Part shown: in pieces, positions 1 to 7,827 of the stretch
How positions within the stretch are numbered: position 1 is the stretch's first letter
Layout of the letters: every line of letters begins with the position of its first letter
From: Stenotrophomonas sp046736075
GTDB lineage: Bacteria; Pseudomonadota; Gammaproteobacteria; Xanthomonadales; Xanthomonadaceae
NCBI RefSeq assembly: GCF_046736075.1
Contig: NZ_CP177163.1
Location: forward strand, 3,224,001-3,288,000
DNA length: 64,000 nt
Direction of reading: 5' to 3'
Made by a program: the position numbers and the translations under genes
Notes under the pieces: model-generated
What the model was told of the DNA's origin: nothing
Seen by the model: the letters and a program-made list of their open reading frames with translations, nothing else
The model's database searches: none

Positions 1-2
1 TG

Positions 3-1184
3 GGGAACATCTCGCTTGCACAGCCTGTTCGGCTGTGGGTGCTGGCTATCCTTGGTGCCCTGTCGGCAGCGTTGGTGCTGGGCTTGCTTATTTTTGGGGA
101 CTACACGCGTCGCTCTCGTGTTGCGGGCGAGCTCATACCCGATTTGGGTCTGTCCACGGTGGTGGCGCCCTCATCGGGTGTGATCGCCGTGGTGCATGCC
201 GATGAAGGCGATCGTGTTGAGCGCCAGGCGCCCCTGTTGCTGATCAACATACCGCGGGTGACCGCCGCTGGCGATGATGCGCTGAAGGTATTACGCGAGG
301 GCCATCACGTGCGCGTGGAAAGTCTTGCCGCCCTGCACGCATCGCAGGAAGCGCAGTTGCAGGTGCAACAGCGCGGTGGCCGTCAGCAGCGGAATGCGTT
401 GCGACGCGAGCTTGCCCAGATCGAGGACGAGATCCAAACGCGTAGCGAGCAGGTGCGCATCGGCCGTGAGACCGTTCAGCGCTATCGACAGGTCGCTGAC
501 CAGGGCTATGTGAGCTTGGTGCAGCTCAACCAGCAGGAGCAAGGGGTGCTTGATCTGCTTAACGCACAGCAGGCGCTGCAGCGACAGGCAACCTCACTAC
601 GACGCGCGCTGGCGCAGATGGAGCAGGTGCTTGCAGAGGTCCCGCCACAGCGTCGCGCCGCACAGGCATCCGCGGAGCGCGATGGCGCCGCACTGCGCCA
701 GGAGGCCGTGCGTATGGAAGCGGACGGCGAGTTGCTGCTGCGTGCCCCGGTACCCGGAATGGTTGCGAGCCGGTTGGTTGAAGCCGGACAAGCCGTGCAG
801 TCTGGCCAGCCGCTGATCAGTCTGTTGCCAGAAGGTTCCCGGCTGCGTGCCCAGTTGTTGGTGCCCAGTGCGGCGATCGGTTTCATCAAGGCCGGTGACC
901 GGGTGTTGCTGCGCTACGAGGCGTACCCCTACCAGAAATTCGGTAGCCATCATGGCGTGGTCACCCATATCTCGCGCAGTGCAATTGCGGGTCGGGCGTC
1001 ATCGAGTGAGCCGGTGTATCGTGTACTTGTCGCGCTGGATCGACAGAGCGTATCTGCCTATGGCGTACCTGAGCCATTACGTCCCGGGATGCGACTTGAA
1101 GCCGACATCCTGGGGGAGCGGCGCCAGTTATATGAATGGCTGCTCGAGCCGCTTTACTCGGTAAAGGGAAAAGTGGGAAGTTGA
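3..1184 (+). CDS. HlyD/CvaA-like secretion adaptor, 5' end outside window
   Basis: Periplasmic adaptor (membrane fusion) protein of a type I / peptide-export system, joining an inner-membrane ABC transporter to an outer-membrane channel. The frame is open from the window edge; the first visible residues precede a transmembrane segment (about nt 30-105) ending in GDYTRRSRVAGEL, so the start lies upstream. Next come a first lipoyl half (VVAPSSGVIAVVHADEGDRV), a long Gln/Arg/Glu-rich coiled-coil hairpin (about nt 290-700), the second lipoyl half (LLLRAPVPGMVASRLVEAGQ) and a beta-barrel domain. The short C-terminus (RRQLYEWLLEPLYSV) resembles CvaA-type bacteriocin exporters more than RND adaptors. 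Its codon use looks less GC-biased than the core genes downstream. Partner transporter and substrate must lie upstream. The family is clear; the substrate is not. Confidence 0.85.
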   Translation, partial: GNISLAQPVRLWVLAILGALSAALVLGLLIFGDYTRRSRVAGELIPDLGLSTVVAPSSGVIAVVHADEGDRVERQAPLLLINIPRVTAAGDDALKVLREGHHVRVESLAALHASQEAQLQVQQRGGRQQRNALRRELAQIEDEIQTRSEQVRIGRETVQRYRQVADQGYVSLVQLNQQEQGVLDLLNAQQALQRQATSLRRALAQMEQVLAEVPPQRRAAQASAERDGAALRQEAVRMEADGELLLRAPVPGMVASRLVEAGQAVQSGQPLISLLPEGSRLRAQLLVPSAAIGFIKAGDRVLLRYEAYPYQKFGSHHGVVTHISRSAIAGRASSSEPVYRVLVALDRQSVSAYGVPEPLRPGMRLEADILGERRQLYEWLLEPLYSVKGKVGS

Positions 1185-1299
1185 GGCCGTTGCCTTCGTC
1201 GCGTTGATGTCGCATCTGCATCTGGAAACGGATCCGCGCTTTTTCCACGATCCGCTCCGGACGCAGCGCACGATGCGGATGCGGTACGGAAGGGTCAGG

Positions 1300-1560
1300 A
1301 TGAAGCGCAAACCACGCATGATGCTCTGGCTGATGATCCGGCTGTGCGTTGCGGTGCCGGCCGATAGACAACGGCGCGCGTTCTGGCTCAGCGCAGTCTT
1401 TTACGGCGCCGAATTCGCGCTGGTGTTCGGGACGTGGAGGTGCGTTCTGGACATGGTGTGGCGCATGCCGGTCGATGCCGGGGACATCGGACGGAGCATG
1501 GCGTTCGGGGGCGCTTTTTTCGGCGTGTTGATGGCGTGGATGCGCTCACGTGCGCGGTAG
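1300..1560 (+). CDS. small putative membrane protein
   Basis: Unrecognised protein of 86 residues from the ATG at 1300, which has AAGGG a few bases upstream. The frame stays open to an earlier ATG at 1207, giving 117 residues. It shows a basic N-terminus (MKRKPRMM), one clear hydrophobic stretch (FWLSAVFYGAEFALVFG) and a second near the C-terminus (AFGGAFFGVLMAWM). This suggests two membrane helices with the positive ends in the cytoplasm. It follows the secretion adaptor gene by about 115 bases on the same strand and could belong to the same export locus. It could be an immunity or accessory protein, but nothing in the sequence proves that. No known domain is recognised. Confidence 0.45.
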   Translation: MKRKPRMMLWLMIRLCVAVPADRQRRAFWLSAVFYGAEFALVFGTWRCVLDMVWRMPVDAGDIGRSMAFGGAFFGVLMAWMRSRAR

Positions 1561-1805
1561 CGCTCCCCACGCGGCTGCCCGCAAGGGGCGTTGCTGCGAC
1601 GCGTCACCCGTGCCCAGCCCGCTCAGGTAAGCTCCGGAAGTGATCGTTCCCGGCCCATGGCCGGACGCCGCGCGCTGGGGACACGGTGCGCTGGCGGCGC
1701 CGGACGTGAGGCGCCGTCAGGAACCATCGCAAGGGGCGCCCCTGCACCAGCCACCGGCTGCGTGCCGGGCGTGGCAATGCAGCAGGTGACAGGGGGAAGC
1801 ACCAC

Positions 1806-2336
1806 ATGGCGTACATCCATGCCAAGACGGCCGCGGGCCGTCAGGAAATCGAAGACCGCGCGCGGCGTCTGCCGCCGTCATTGCGCTCCATTCTGTTGAT
1901 GGTCGATGGTCAGCGCGATGACGATGCGTTGACCGCCGTGCTGCCGGGCCTGCGCGCACCGGACGACGCCTTGGCGCAGCTTGCCGGGATGGGCCTGATC
2001 GAGATCATCGGCGGCGCGGTGGCACCGCCGGCCGCGCGCACGCTCACCGCCGGCCGTGAGCAGGACCCGGACCTGTACAAGCGCCTGTACGACTGGATGA
2101 GCGAGTCGGTGCGCAGGCACCTTGGGCTGAAGGGCTATTTCATGCAGCTCAAGATCGAGCGTTGCACCGATGCCGGCACGCTGGAAAAACTGTGGCCGGA
2201 CATGGCCGCTGCCGTCGCCAAGGCCAGGAGCCCGGCGCTGGCCAGCCGCTGGCTGAGCGATACCCACGCGTTGCTCGACGCACCTGACGCGCCAGCGCCA
2301 CCGCTGCAGGACACGGCGGCCGCTGTTCCTGGCTGA
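1806..2336 (+). CDS. conserved hypothetical protein with winged-helix-like N-terminus
   Basis: Protein of 176 residues. The ATG at 1806 follows an AGGGGGAAG ribosome-binding site. Residues about 20-75 follow the pattern LRSILLMVDGQRDDDAL...LAQLAGMGLIE. That pattern is typical of a small helical winged-helix-like module found in many proteobacterial regulatory proteins. A middle region (YDWMSESVRRHLGLKGYFMQLKIERC) is probably helical, and the C-terminus is Ala/Pro-rich and likely disordered. There is no signal peptide or membrane helix, so it is probably cytosolic. It lies alone between the small membrane protein and the SUFU gene; the 245 bases upstream hold no recognised gene. Function unknown; a link to signalling is inferred only from the module. 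Confidence 0.7.
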   Translation: MAYIHAKTAAGRQEIEDRARRLPPSLRSILLMVDGQRDDDALTAVLPGLRAPDDALAQLAGMGLIEIIGGAVAPPAARTLTAGREQDPDLYKRLYDWMSESVRRHLGLKGYFMQLKIERCTDAGTLEKLWPDMAAAVAKARSPALASRWLSDTHALLDAPDAPAPPLQDTAAAVPG

Positions 2337-2413
2337 CGCGTGGCGCAGGGCAAGGGTGGTGGTCGCCGCGCACCGGCGTTACCTTGCCAGGCTACACACG
2401 CAGGAGCCACGCG

Positions 2414-3463
2414 ATGGACCCCACGAAGGACGATGACGGCACCCCGGGCTGGGATGCCATCAACGCGGCCCTGGCCGCGCTGTATCCCGGCCAGGAGCCG
2501 AAGCACTACGGCACGGCGCTGCCCTACACGTTGGGCGGGAAGGATCCGCTGGACGGCATCAGCGTGTACTGGGCCACCGCCCCGCGCCCGCACTGGCACT
2601 ACGTCACCTACGGCCTCTCCGAGCTGTACGACAAGCAGAGCGACGATGCGCAGACCAGCGGTTTCGGCTTCGAACTGACCTTCCGCCTGGCCGTGGACGA
2701 CGATGCCGCCAGCCCGCCGACGTGGCCGATGAACCTGCTGCAGAATCTCGCCCGCTACGTGTTCGCTACCGGAAACGTGTTCGAGGCCGGGCATCACATG
2801 GATGCCAACGGACCGATCGCGCTGGATACCGACACCTGCCTGCGTCACGTGGCCTTCCTGCCCGACCCGCAGCTGCCGGCGCGCGATACCGCCAACGGCC
2901 ACCTGTCGTTCCTGCAGGTGATCGGCCTGAGCGATGCGGAGATGGCCGCGATCAAGCGCTGGTCCACCGATGGCGTGCTGCACGCGCTGGAGCCGGGCAT
3001 GCCGTTGTGGATCACCGATCTGCATCGTGCCTCGCTGCTCGACGATGCGGACCTGGCCCGGCAGGTGGAGGCAGGCAGCGCGCGCGACGGCTCCAGCACC
3101 GCGATGCTGTTCGTGGAAACGCTGGCATGGCGTGAGGAGGGAGACAGCACGGTGCTGGTCATCGGCGCCGGCCAGGTACCCAGCCTGCTGGACCTGTTGC
3201 CGCTGCGCCTGCGCTACGGCAACCCGTTGACGGTGATCGGCGGCGATCGCGAGTGGACCTTCCAGCCCGGTGAACGCGATGCGTTGCGGCCCGGCGAGGG
3301 CGGGATGACATGCACGCTGACCTCGGCGAGCCTGGACGCGCTGCTGCGCGAGGTGCGTGCCCAGCGCGGTCGCTACCCGTTGCCCGGTACCGGTCTGGTG
3401 GTGGAGGTGGTGCCCACCACGCTGCGCGACGCGCAGGACAACGTCGTCCGCGAGATCGGCTGA
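2414..3463 (+). CDS. Suppressor-of-fused (SUFU) domain protein
   Basis: Protein of 349 residues; the ATG at 2414 follows GCAGGAG. Residues about 15-190 match the SUFU fold: an early YGTALPYTLGGKDPLDGISVYW, then PHWHYVTYGLSELYDK, FGFELTFRLA and a middle segment with QNLARYVFATGNVFEAGHHM. The C-terminal half (about 200-349) looks like the extended SUFU region and has no other recognised domain. It has no signal peptide. In animals SUFU restrains Gli factors. Bacterial homologues are unrelated to that pathway, and some are encoded as immunity proteins in polymorphic-toxin loci. No toxin gene is seen next to this one. The domain call is firm; the role is unknown. Confidence 0.85.
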   Translation: MDPTKDDDGTPGWDAINAALAALYPGQEPKHYGTALPYTLGGKDPLDGISVYWATAPRPHWHYVTYGLSELYDKQSDDAQTSGFGFELTFRLAVDDDAASPPTWPMNLLQNLARYVFATGNVFEAGHHMDANGPIALDTDTCLRHVAFLPDPQLPARDTANGHLSFLQVIGLSDAEMAAIKRWSTDGVLHALEPGMPLWITDLHRASLLDDADLARQVEAGSARDGSSTAMLFVETLAWREEGDSTVLVIGAGQVPSLLDLLPLRLRYGNPLTVIGGDREWTFQPGERDALRPGEGGMTCTLTSASLDALLREVRAQRGRYPLPGTGLVVEVVPTTLRDAQDNVVREIG

Positions 3464-3481
3464 GGGGCGCGTGTTGCCGAT

Positions 3482-3515
3482 AACGAAAGAGCCCGGCATG
3501 GCCGGGCTCTTCGTT
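3482..3515. terminator. bidirectional terminator between SUFU and GST genes
   Basis: Perfect hairpin core (AGAGCCCGGC / GCCGGGCTCT) with flanking AACGA / TCGTT, lying in the 70 bases between two convergent genes. It probably ends both transcripts. Confidence 0.75.
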
Positions 3516-3533
3516 GATCGTTCGCCGTCGCGC

Positions 3534-4145
3534 TTAGAGCAGGCCTTCGGCCTTCAGCGCGGCCTGCACGCCCGGGTCGGCGTCCATGCGCTGCTTGAAG
3601 GCGGCGATGTTGTCCAGGCCGGTCAGGTCAACCTTGACGCCCGCGGCCCAGCGCAGCGTGATGTAGAAGTACGGATCGGCGAAGCTGCGGAACCCGGCCA
3701 GCCACTGGCGGCCTTCCAGCTGCGTGTTGGCGCGTTCGAACAGGCCGCGCAGGCGCTTGTGTGCGGCGGCGCGGATCGCGTCGTACTGGCTTTCGTCGCC
3801 GATGTAGTTGCCCGGCCCGAACAGCGGCGAGAACGCCGGGTGCAGGTCCGAGTTGACGAAGGACAGCCAGCGGGTGGCCTCGGCGCGCTGCTGGGCGCTG
3901 CCGTCACCGGCCAGACCGGCCTGGGGATAGGTATCGGCGATGTAGCCCATGATGGCCGCGTTCTGGGTCAGCACGAAGTCGCCGTCGACCACCGCAGGCA
4001 CCGAGCCGGCCGGATTGATGGCCAGGAACGCGGGCGCCTTCAGCGTGTCCTTGTTGAGCAGTTCCACGTCATACGGCTGGCCGGTCCACTGCAGGGCGAT
4101 GTGGTCGGCGGTGGAGCAGGCACCGGGCTTGCTGTACAGCTTCAT
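3534..4145 (-). CDS. glutathione S-transferase family protein
   Basis: Cytosolic glutathione transferase of 203 residues, the usual length. The start is taken at MKLYSKPGACSTADHIAL, where a thioredoxin-like GST N-domain begins. Further upstream in-frame starts would add residues with no family match. The N-domain has the cis-Pro region GSVPAVVDGDFVLTQNAAIMGYI, containing the VPA and glutamine/asparagine signature that binds glutathione. The all-helical C-domain runs from about residue 85 to the end. The residue after KPG in the active-site loop is Ala-Cys-Ser (PGACSTADH), as in beta-class bacterial enzymes, where the Cys can form a mixed disulfide with glutathione. It stands alone between convergent and divergent neighbours. 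Substrate unknown. Confidence 0.9.
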   Translation of the reverse strand: MKLYSKPGACSTADHIALQWTGQPYDVELLNKDTLKAPAFLAINPAGSVPAVVDGDFVLTQNAAIMGYIADTYPQAGLAGDGSAQQRAEATRWLSFVNSDLHPAFSPLFGPGNYIGDESQYDAIRAAAHKRLRGLFERANTQLEGRQWLAGFRSFADPYFYITLRWAAGVKVDLTGLDNIAAFKQRMDADPGVQAALKAEGLL

Positions 4146-4233
4146 GGGAACTCCGTTGCGGATGGTGATGGGTGAGCCGCCCACTATTCCAGAGCGCGCC
4201 ACGCATCCTCAACGGTATGGCCGTAACAGATCG

Positions 4234-4692
4234 TTACGACGCGCGCGGCTTGAGTTTCTGCACGCGATAGAACGTGTGGTCGCCGATGGTGGCCACCTGG
4301 TAGGCGTTGCGCCAGCTCGGGTTGGCGATGGCCAACGCGGCGAAATGGCTGGCACCGGGCACGATTTCCTTGCGTTCGCCCACCGGCAGCGCCCAGTTGC
4401 GCTCGGCGTCGAAGGCCACGGTCATCGCTTCCTGCCACGCGTCGGCGTTGCCCAGCTGGGTGCCGGGGGCCACGATGGTCGGGGCGAACTGCTTGCGCGC
4501 GGTGACCACCTGGCACATCGAGTCGCCCCACAGGCCGCTGTCCAGGCGGCGCAGGGCCACTTCCGCGACGGCTTGCTGGCCGCGCAGGGTCTGGTCACGC
4601 GCTTCGAGGTAGACGGTCGTGCTCAGGCACAACGAATCGGCGGCCGGCTGCGGCAACAACTGCGACAGCCAGAGAATCCAGGCCAGTTTCAT
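4234..4692 (-). CDS. SleB-like cell wall hydrolase
   Basis: Small exported protein of 152 residues. The start is set at MKLAWILWLSQLLPQPAADS, which gives a short signal-peptide-like N-terminus; longer in-frame starts lack one. The body matches the cell wall hydrolase SleB domain. It has VYLEARDQ with the probable catalytic Glu near residue 30, GQQAVAEVALRRL, CQVVTARKQFAP and an SHF...W segment. SleB-type domains cleave peptidoglycan glycan strands; in non-sporulating Gram-negatives they act in wall remodelling. It ends at LKPRAS, about 90 bases upstream of the GST start on the same strand, so weak co-transcription is possible. Confidence 0.8.
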   Translation of the reverse strand: MKLAWILWLSQLLPQPAADSLCLSTTVYLEARDQTLRGQQAVAEVALRRLDSGLWGDSMCQVVTARKQFAPTIVAPGTQLGNADAWQEAMTVAFDAERNWALPVGERKEIVPGASHFAALAIANPSWRNAYQVATIGDHTFYRVQKLKPRAS

Positions 4693-4985
4693 AAATCTCC
4701 TTGCTCCGTATGGGCCGCACCTGGCAGTCCATCCGATCGTGCGGACGGGGCGAGGGGTACGACTTGGCGTCATGGGGAGGCGGCCATCGGGGCCGCCCGG
4801 GGGCGGACCCGATCAGGATGACGGGTCCGCGCGCTCACTCGAACTGGGTGGTGAGCGGGAAAGTTGGCGCACGATAGGGGGCCATTTCCCAATGCATCCT
4901 GAACCTTTGAACTTGACATTCAGGTTCGGAAGGGGGAGAGAATTCCCCCATTCAGGTAGTGCCGGCCGCTGGCCGGCCGCCCGGA
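4693..4985. other. intergenic region upstream of the SleB-like gene
   Basis: 293 bases without a credible gene. It contains a perfect 9-base inverted repeat (GCGGACCCG / CGGGTCCGC, 4801-4830), a second GC-rich hairpin near 4780, and a SMAG repeat at 4956-4977 beside the fadH stop codon. The promoter of the SleB-like gene should lie here; no strong consensus was found. Confidence 0.5.
4956..4977 (+). repeat. SMAG/REP element
   Basis: GTAG head followed by the palindrome GCCGGCC-GCT-GGCCGGC. It is the same core as the array at 14828-15018 and lies just past the 3' end of fadH. Confidence 0.8.
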
Positions 4986-7019
4986 TTACAGCGCGGCGGC
5001 GAGTTCGCTTCCCTGGCGGATCGCACGTTTGGCGTCCAGTTCGGCGGCCACATCGGCACCGCCGATCAGGTGCGCCGACACGCCGGCCGCCTGCAATGCC
5101 GCGTGCAGATCACGACGCGGTTCCTGCCCCGCGCAGATCACCACGTGATCGACCGGCAGGGTCTGTTCCTGGTCGCCCACGCGCACGCGCAGGCCGGTGT
5201 CGTCAACGCCCAGGTACTCCACGCCGCCGAGCATGGTCACGCCCTTGGCCTTGAGCGTGGCGCGGTGGATCCAGCCGGTGGTCTTGCCCAGGCGGGCACC
5301 CGGTTTGCCCGGGCTGCGCTGCAGCAGCCACACCTTGCGGGCGGGGGCTTCCGGTGCCGGTCGTGCCAGCGCGCCACGGCCCTCGAAGGTCGGGTCCACG
5401 CCCCATTCGGCCATCCAGCGCGCCGTATCCAGCGCCGGCGAGGGGCCTTCGTGCACCAGGAATTCGCCGACATCGAAGCCGATGCCGCCGGCCCCGATGA
5501 TGGCCGCCTGCGGGCCCACCGTGACGCGGCCAAGCAGCACGTCCAGATAGCTGACCACCTTGGGGTGGTCCGCACCGGGGAAATCGACCTGCCGCGGGGT
5601 GATGCCGGTAGCGACCACCACCGCGTCGAAGCCGGCCAGAGTGGCGACGTCGGCCACGGTGCCGAGCTTCAGTTCCACCCCGGTCTCGGCGAGCTTGTGC
5701 CCGAAGTAGCGCAGGGTTTCGTGGAACTCTTCCTTGCCGGGGATGCGCTTGGCGACGTTGAACTGACCACCGATCTCGGTGTTGGCATCGAACAGCGTCA
5801 CCTTGTGCCCGCGCTCGGCGGCTACCGTGGCGCAGGCCAGGCCGGCCGGGCCTGCGCCGACCACCGCCACGCGCCGGGCGGTGGCGACCGGGCGGTAGAC
5901 CAGTTCGGTTTCATGCACGGCCCGCGGATTGACCAGGCAACTGGCCGTCTTGTTCTCGAACACGTGGTCCAGGCAGGCCTGGTTGCAGGCGATGCAGGTG
6001 TTGATCGCATGCGGCCGACCGCTGCGCGCCTTGTTGGCCCACTCGGCATCGGCCAGCAGCGGGCGGGCCAGCGAGACCATGTCGGCGCCGCCGCCGGCGA
6101 GAATGCGCTCGGCCACGTCGGGCATGTTGATGCGGTTGGTCGCGATCAGCGGCACGCCCACGTGCGGCTTGAGCTTGGCGGTCACCCCGGCGAAGGCGCC
6201 ACGCGGCACCGACGTGGCGATGGTGGGAATACGCGCCTCATGCCAGCCGATGCCCGAATTGATCAGGGTGGCACCGGCGGCCTCGATGGCCTTGGCCTGC
6301 TGCACGATCTCCTCCCAGTTGCTGCCGTTGTCCACCAGGTCCACCAGCGACAGCCGGTAGATGATGATGAAATCCGGCCCGCATGCCTCGCGGATGCGGC
6401 GCACGATCTCCACCGCGAAGCGCATGCGCTGCGCGGCGTCGCCGCCCCAGCGGTCGGTGCGCTGGTTGGTGCGCGGGGCGATGAATTCGTTGATCAGATA
6501 GCCTTCCGAGCCCATCACTTCCACGCCGTCGTAGCCGCCCTCGCGGGCCAGCCGCGCGCTGCGCGCGTAATCGGCGATGTGGCGATCCACGCCGCGGGCC
6601 GACAACGCACGCGGGGTGAACGGATTGATCGGCGCCTTCAGCTTGGACGGTGCCACCGACAGCGGGTGGTAGGCATAGCGGCCCGCGTGCAGCAGCTGCA
6701 GGCAGATCCGCCCGCCGTTGTCGTGCACCGCACGGGTGACCTGGCGGTGGGGGCGCACCTCCCACGGCCAGGACAACTTGCCGCCGAACGGCTTGAGCCA
6801 GCCCACCACGTTCGGGGCGAAGCCACCGGTGACGATCAGGCCGACGCCGCCGGCCGCGCGTTCGGCGAAGTACGCGGCCAGCCGCGGGAAATCGCGGGCC
6901 CGGTCTTCCAGGCCGGTGTGCATGGACCCCATCAGCACGCGGTTGCGGAGCTGGGTGAAGCCCAGGTCCAACGGGGTGAACAGATGGGGATAGGCGGTGG
7001 ATTCGGCGGCTGGCGACAT
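4986..7019 (-). CDS. fadH: 2,4-dienoyl-CoA reductase (NADPH)
   Basis: Reduces 2,4-dienoyl-CoA esters during beta-oxidation of unsaturated fatty acids with even-numbered double bonds, in the cytosol. The 677-residue length matches the E. coli enzyme (672). The start MSPAAESTAYPHLF is chosen because the Old Yellow Enzyme barrel begins at LFTPLDLG; a longer frame adds unlike residues. Domains: N-terminal FMN TIM barrel (about 10-340, with GGFAPNVVGW and a YxxxVxMGSEGYLINEF segment), Fe-S cluster cysteines (CIACNQACLDHVF...CLVNP, about 340-365), then an FAD/NADPH two-dinucleotide-binding module starting at VAVVGAGPAGLACA. Single gene, followed by a SMAG repeat. Confidence 0.95.
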   Translation of the reverse strand: MSPAAESTAYPHLFTPLDLGFTQLRNRVLMGSMHTGLEDRARDFPRLAAYFAERAAGGVGLIVTGGFAPNVVGWLKPFGGKLSWPWEVRPHRQVTRAVHDNGGRICLQLLHAGRYAYHPLSVAPSKLKAPINPFTPRALSARGVDRHIADYARSARLAREGGYDGVEVMGSEGYLINEFIAPRTNQRTDRWGGDAAQRMRFAVEIVRRIREACGPDFIIIYRLSLVDLVDNGSNWEEIVQQAKAIEAAGATLINSGIGWHEARIPTIATSVPRGAFAGVTAKLKPHVGVPLIATNRINMPDVAERILAGGGADMVSLARPLLADAEWANKARSGRPHAINTCIACNQACLDHVFENKTASCLVNPRAVHETELVYRPVATARRVAVVGAGPAGLACATVAAERGHKVTLFDANTEIGGQFNVAKRIPGKEEFHETLRYFGHKLAETGVELKLGTVADVATLAGFDAVVVATGITPRQVDFPGADHPKVVSYLDVLLGRVTVGPQAAIIGAGGIGFDVGEFLVHEGPSPALDTARWMAEWGVDPTFEGRGALARPAPEAPARKVWLLQRSPGKPGARLGKTTGWIHRATLKAKGVTMLGGVEYLGVDDTGLRVRVGDQEQTLPVDHVVICAGQEPRRDLHAALQAAGVSAHLIGGADVAAELDAKRAIRQGSELAAAL

Positions 7020-7112
7020 GTCGATACGCTTGCGTACGGAAGCGTGAAGCGTGCCGCGAAACGGCCGCAACGGCAAGGGGCGTCTGCCGGTGGGGGCCGC
7101 GGGTGGCCGGTA

Positions 7113-7727
7113 TCAGCGGGTGGCGGCCAGCGGTGTGGGCGGCCTGCGGATGCCGAAGAAGGGCAGGGTGACGCCGCACAGCGGGCCGATCAGCAGGGCG
7201 AAGGCGAGGGTGCCCACGCCGACATCGCCGCCGAGCTGCCAGCCGATCACCAGCACCGTGCCTTCGATCAGGCTGCGCACGATCCAGATCGGCCAGCCGG
7301 TTCGGGCATGCAGGCCGGTCATCAGGCCATCGCGTGGCCCCGGGCCGAAGCGGGCGCCGATGTACAGCCCGGTGGCCACCGCGACCAGCAGCAGGCCGAG
7401 CACGAACGTCGGTATCTGCCATGCCAGGCCGTGCACCTCCGGCAGCAGCCACAGCCCGAACTGCGCGCTGGGGCCGATCAGCATCACGTTCATTACCGTG
7501 CCCAGTCCCGGCTTCTGCCGGATCGGCCACCACAGCAGCAGGACCAGCGCGCCGATCACGTTGGTGGCCACCCCGAACGACAGCGGTGTGTTCAGGGCGA
7601 TGCCCTGGGAGAGCACGTCCCACGGCGCGACGCCGATGGCGGCACGGATCATCACGGCCGCCCCGATGCCATACAGGAACAAGCCCAGCAGCAGCTGGAT
7701 CAGACGCAGGGGGAGGGACGTGGGCAT
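7113..7727 (-). CDS. YczE/YitT family membrane protein
   Basis: Integral membrane protein of 204 residues with five to six hydrophobic helices. The start is MPTSLPLRLIQLLLGLFLYG; a longer in-frame start at 7799 would put hydrophilic residues in front. The N-terminal half has the family pattern GIGAAVMIRAAIGVAPWDVLSQGIAL. A repeat of that pattern occurs in the second half (GARFGPGPRDGLMTGL), as expected of this family. No transported substrate is established for the family. It stands between fadH and the MDR oxidoreductase on the same strand, with about 100-base gaps on both sides. Function unknown beyond a likely transport or membrane role. Confidence 0.85.
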   Translation of the reverse strand: MPTSLPLRLIQLLLGLFLYGIGAAVMIRAAIGVAPWDVLSQGIALNTPLSFGVATNVIGALVLLLWWPIRQKPGLGTVMNVMLIGPSAQFGLWLLPEVHGLAWQIPTFVLGLLLVAVATGLYIGARFGPGPRDGLMTGLHARTGWPIWIVRSLIEGTVLVIGWQLGGDVGVGTLAFALLIGPLCGVTLPFFGIRRPPTPLAATR

Positions 7728-7827
7728 GGCGCATTCACCGGAAGGGCCCTTGAATGTAGGGCGGGCCGGGGCGCGCCAACAGATACAGATGCCTGCCAAT
7801 CCGTGCCGACAGCGGCACGGCGGGCGG

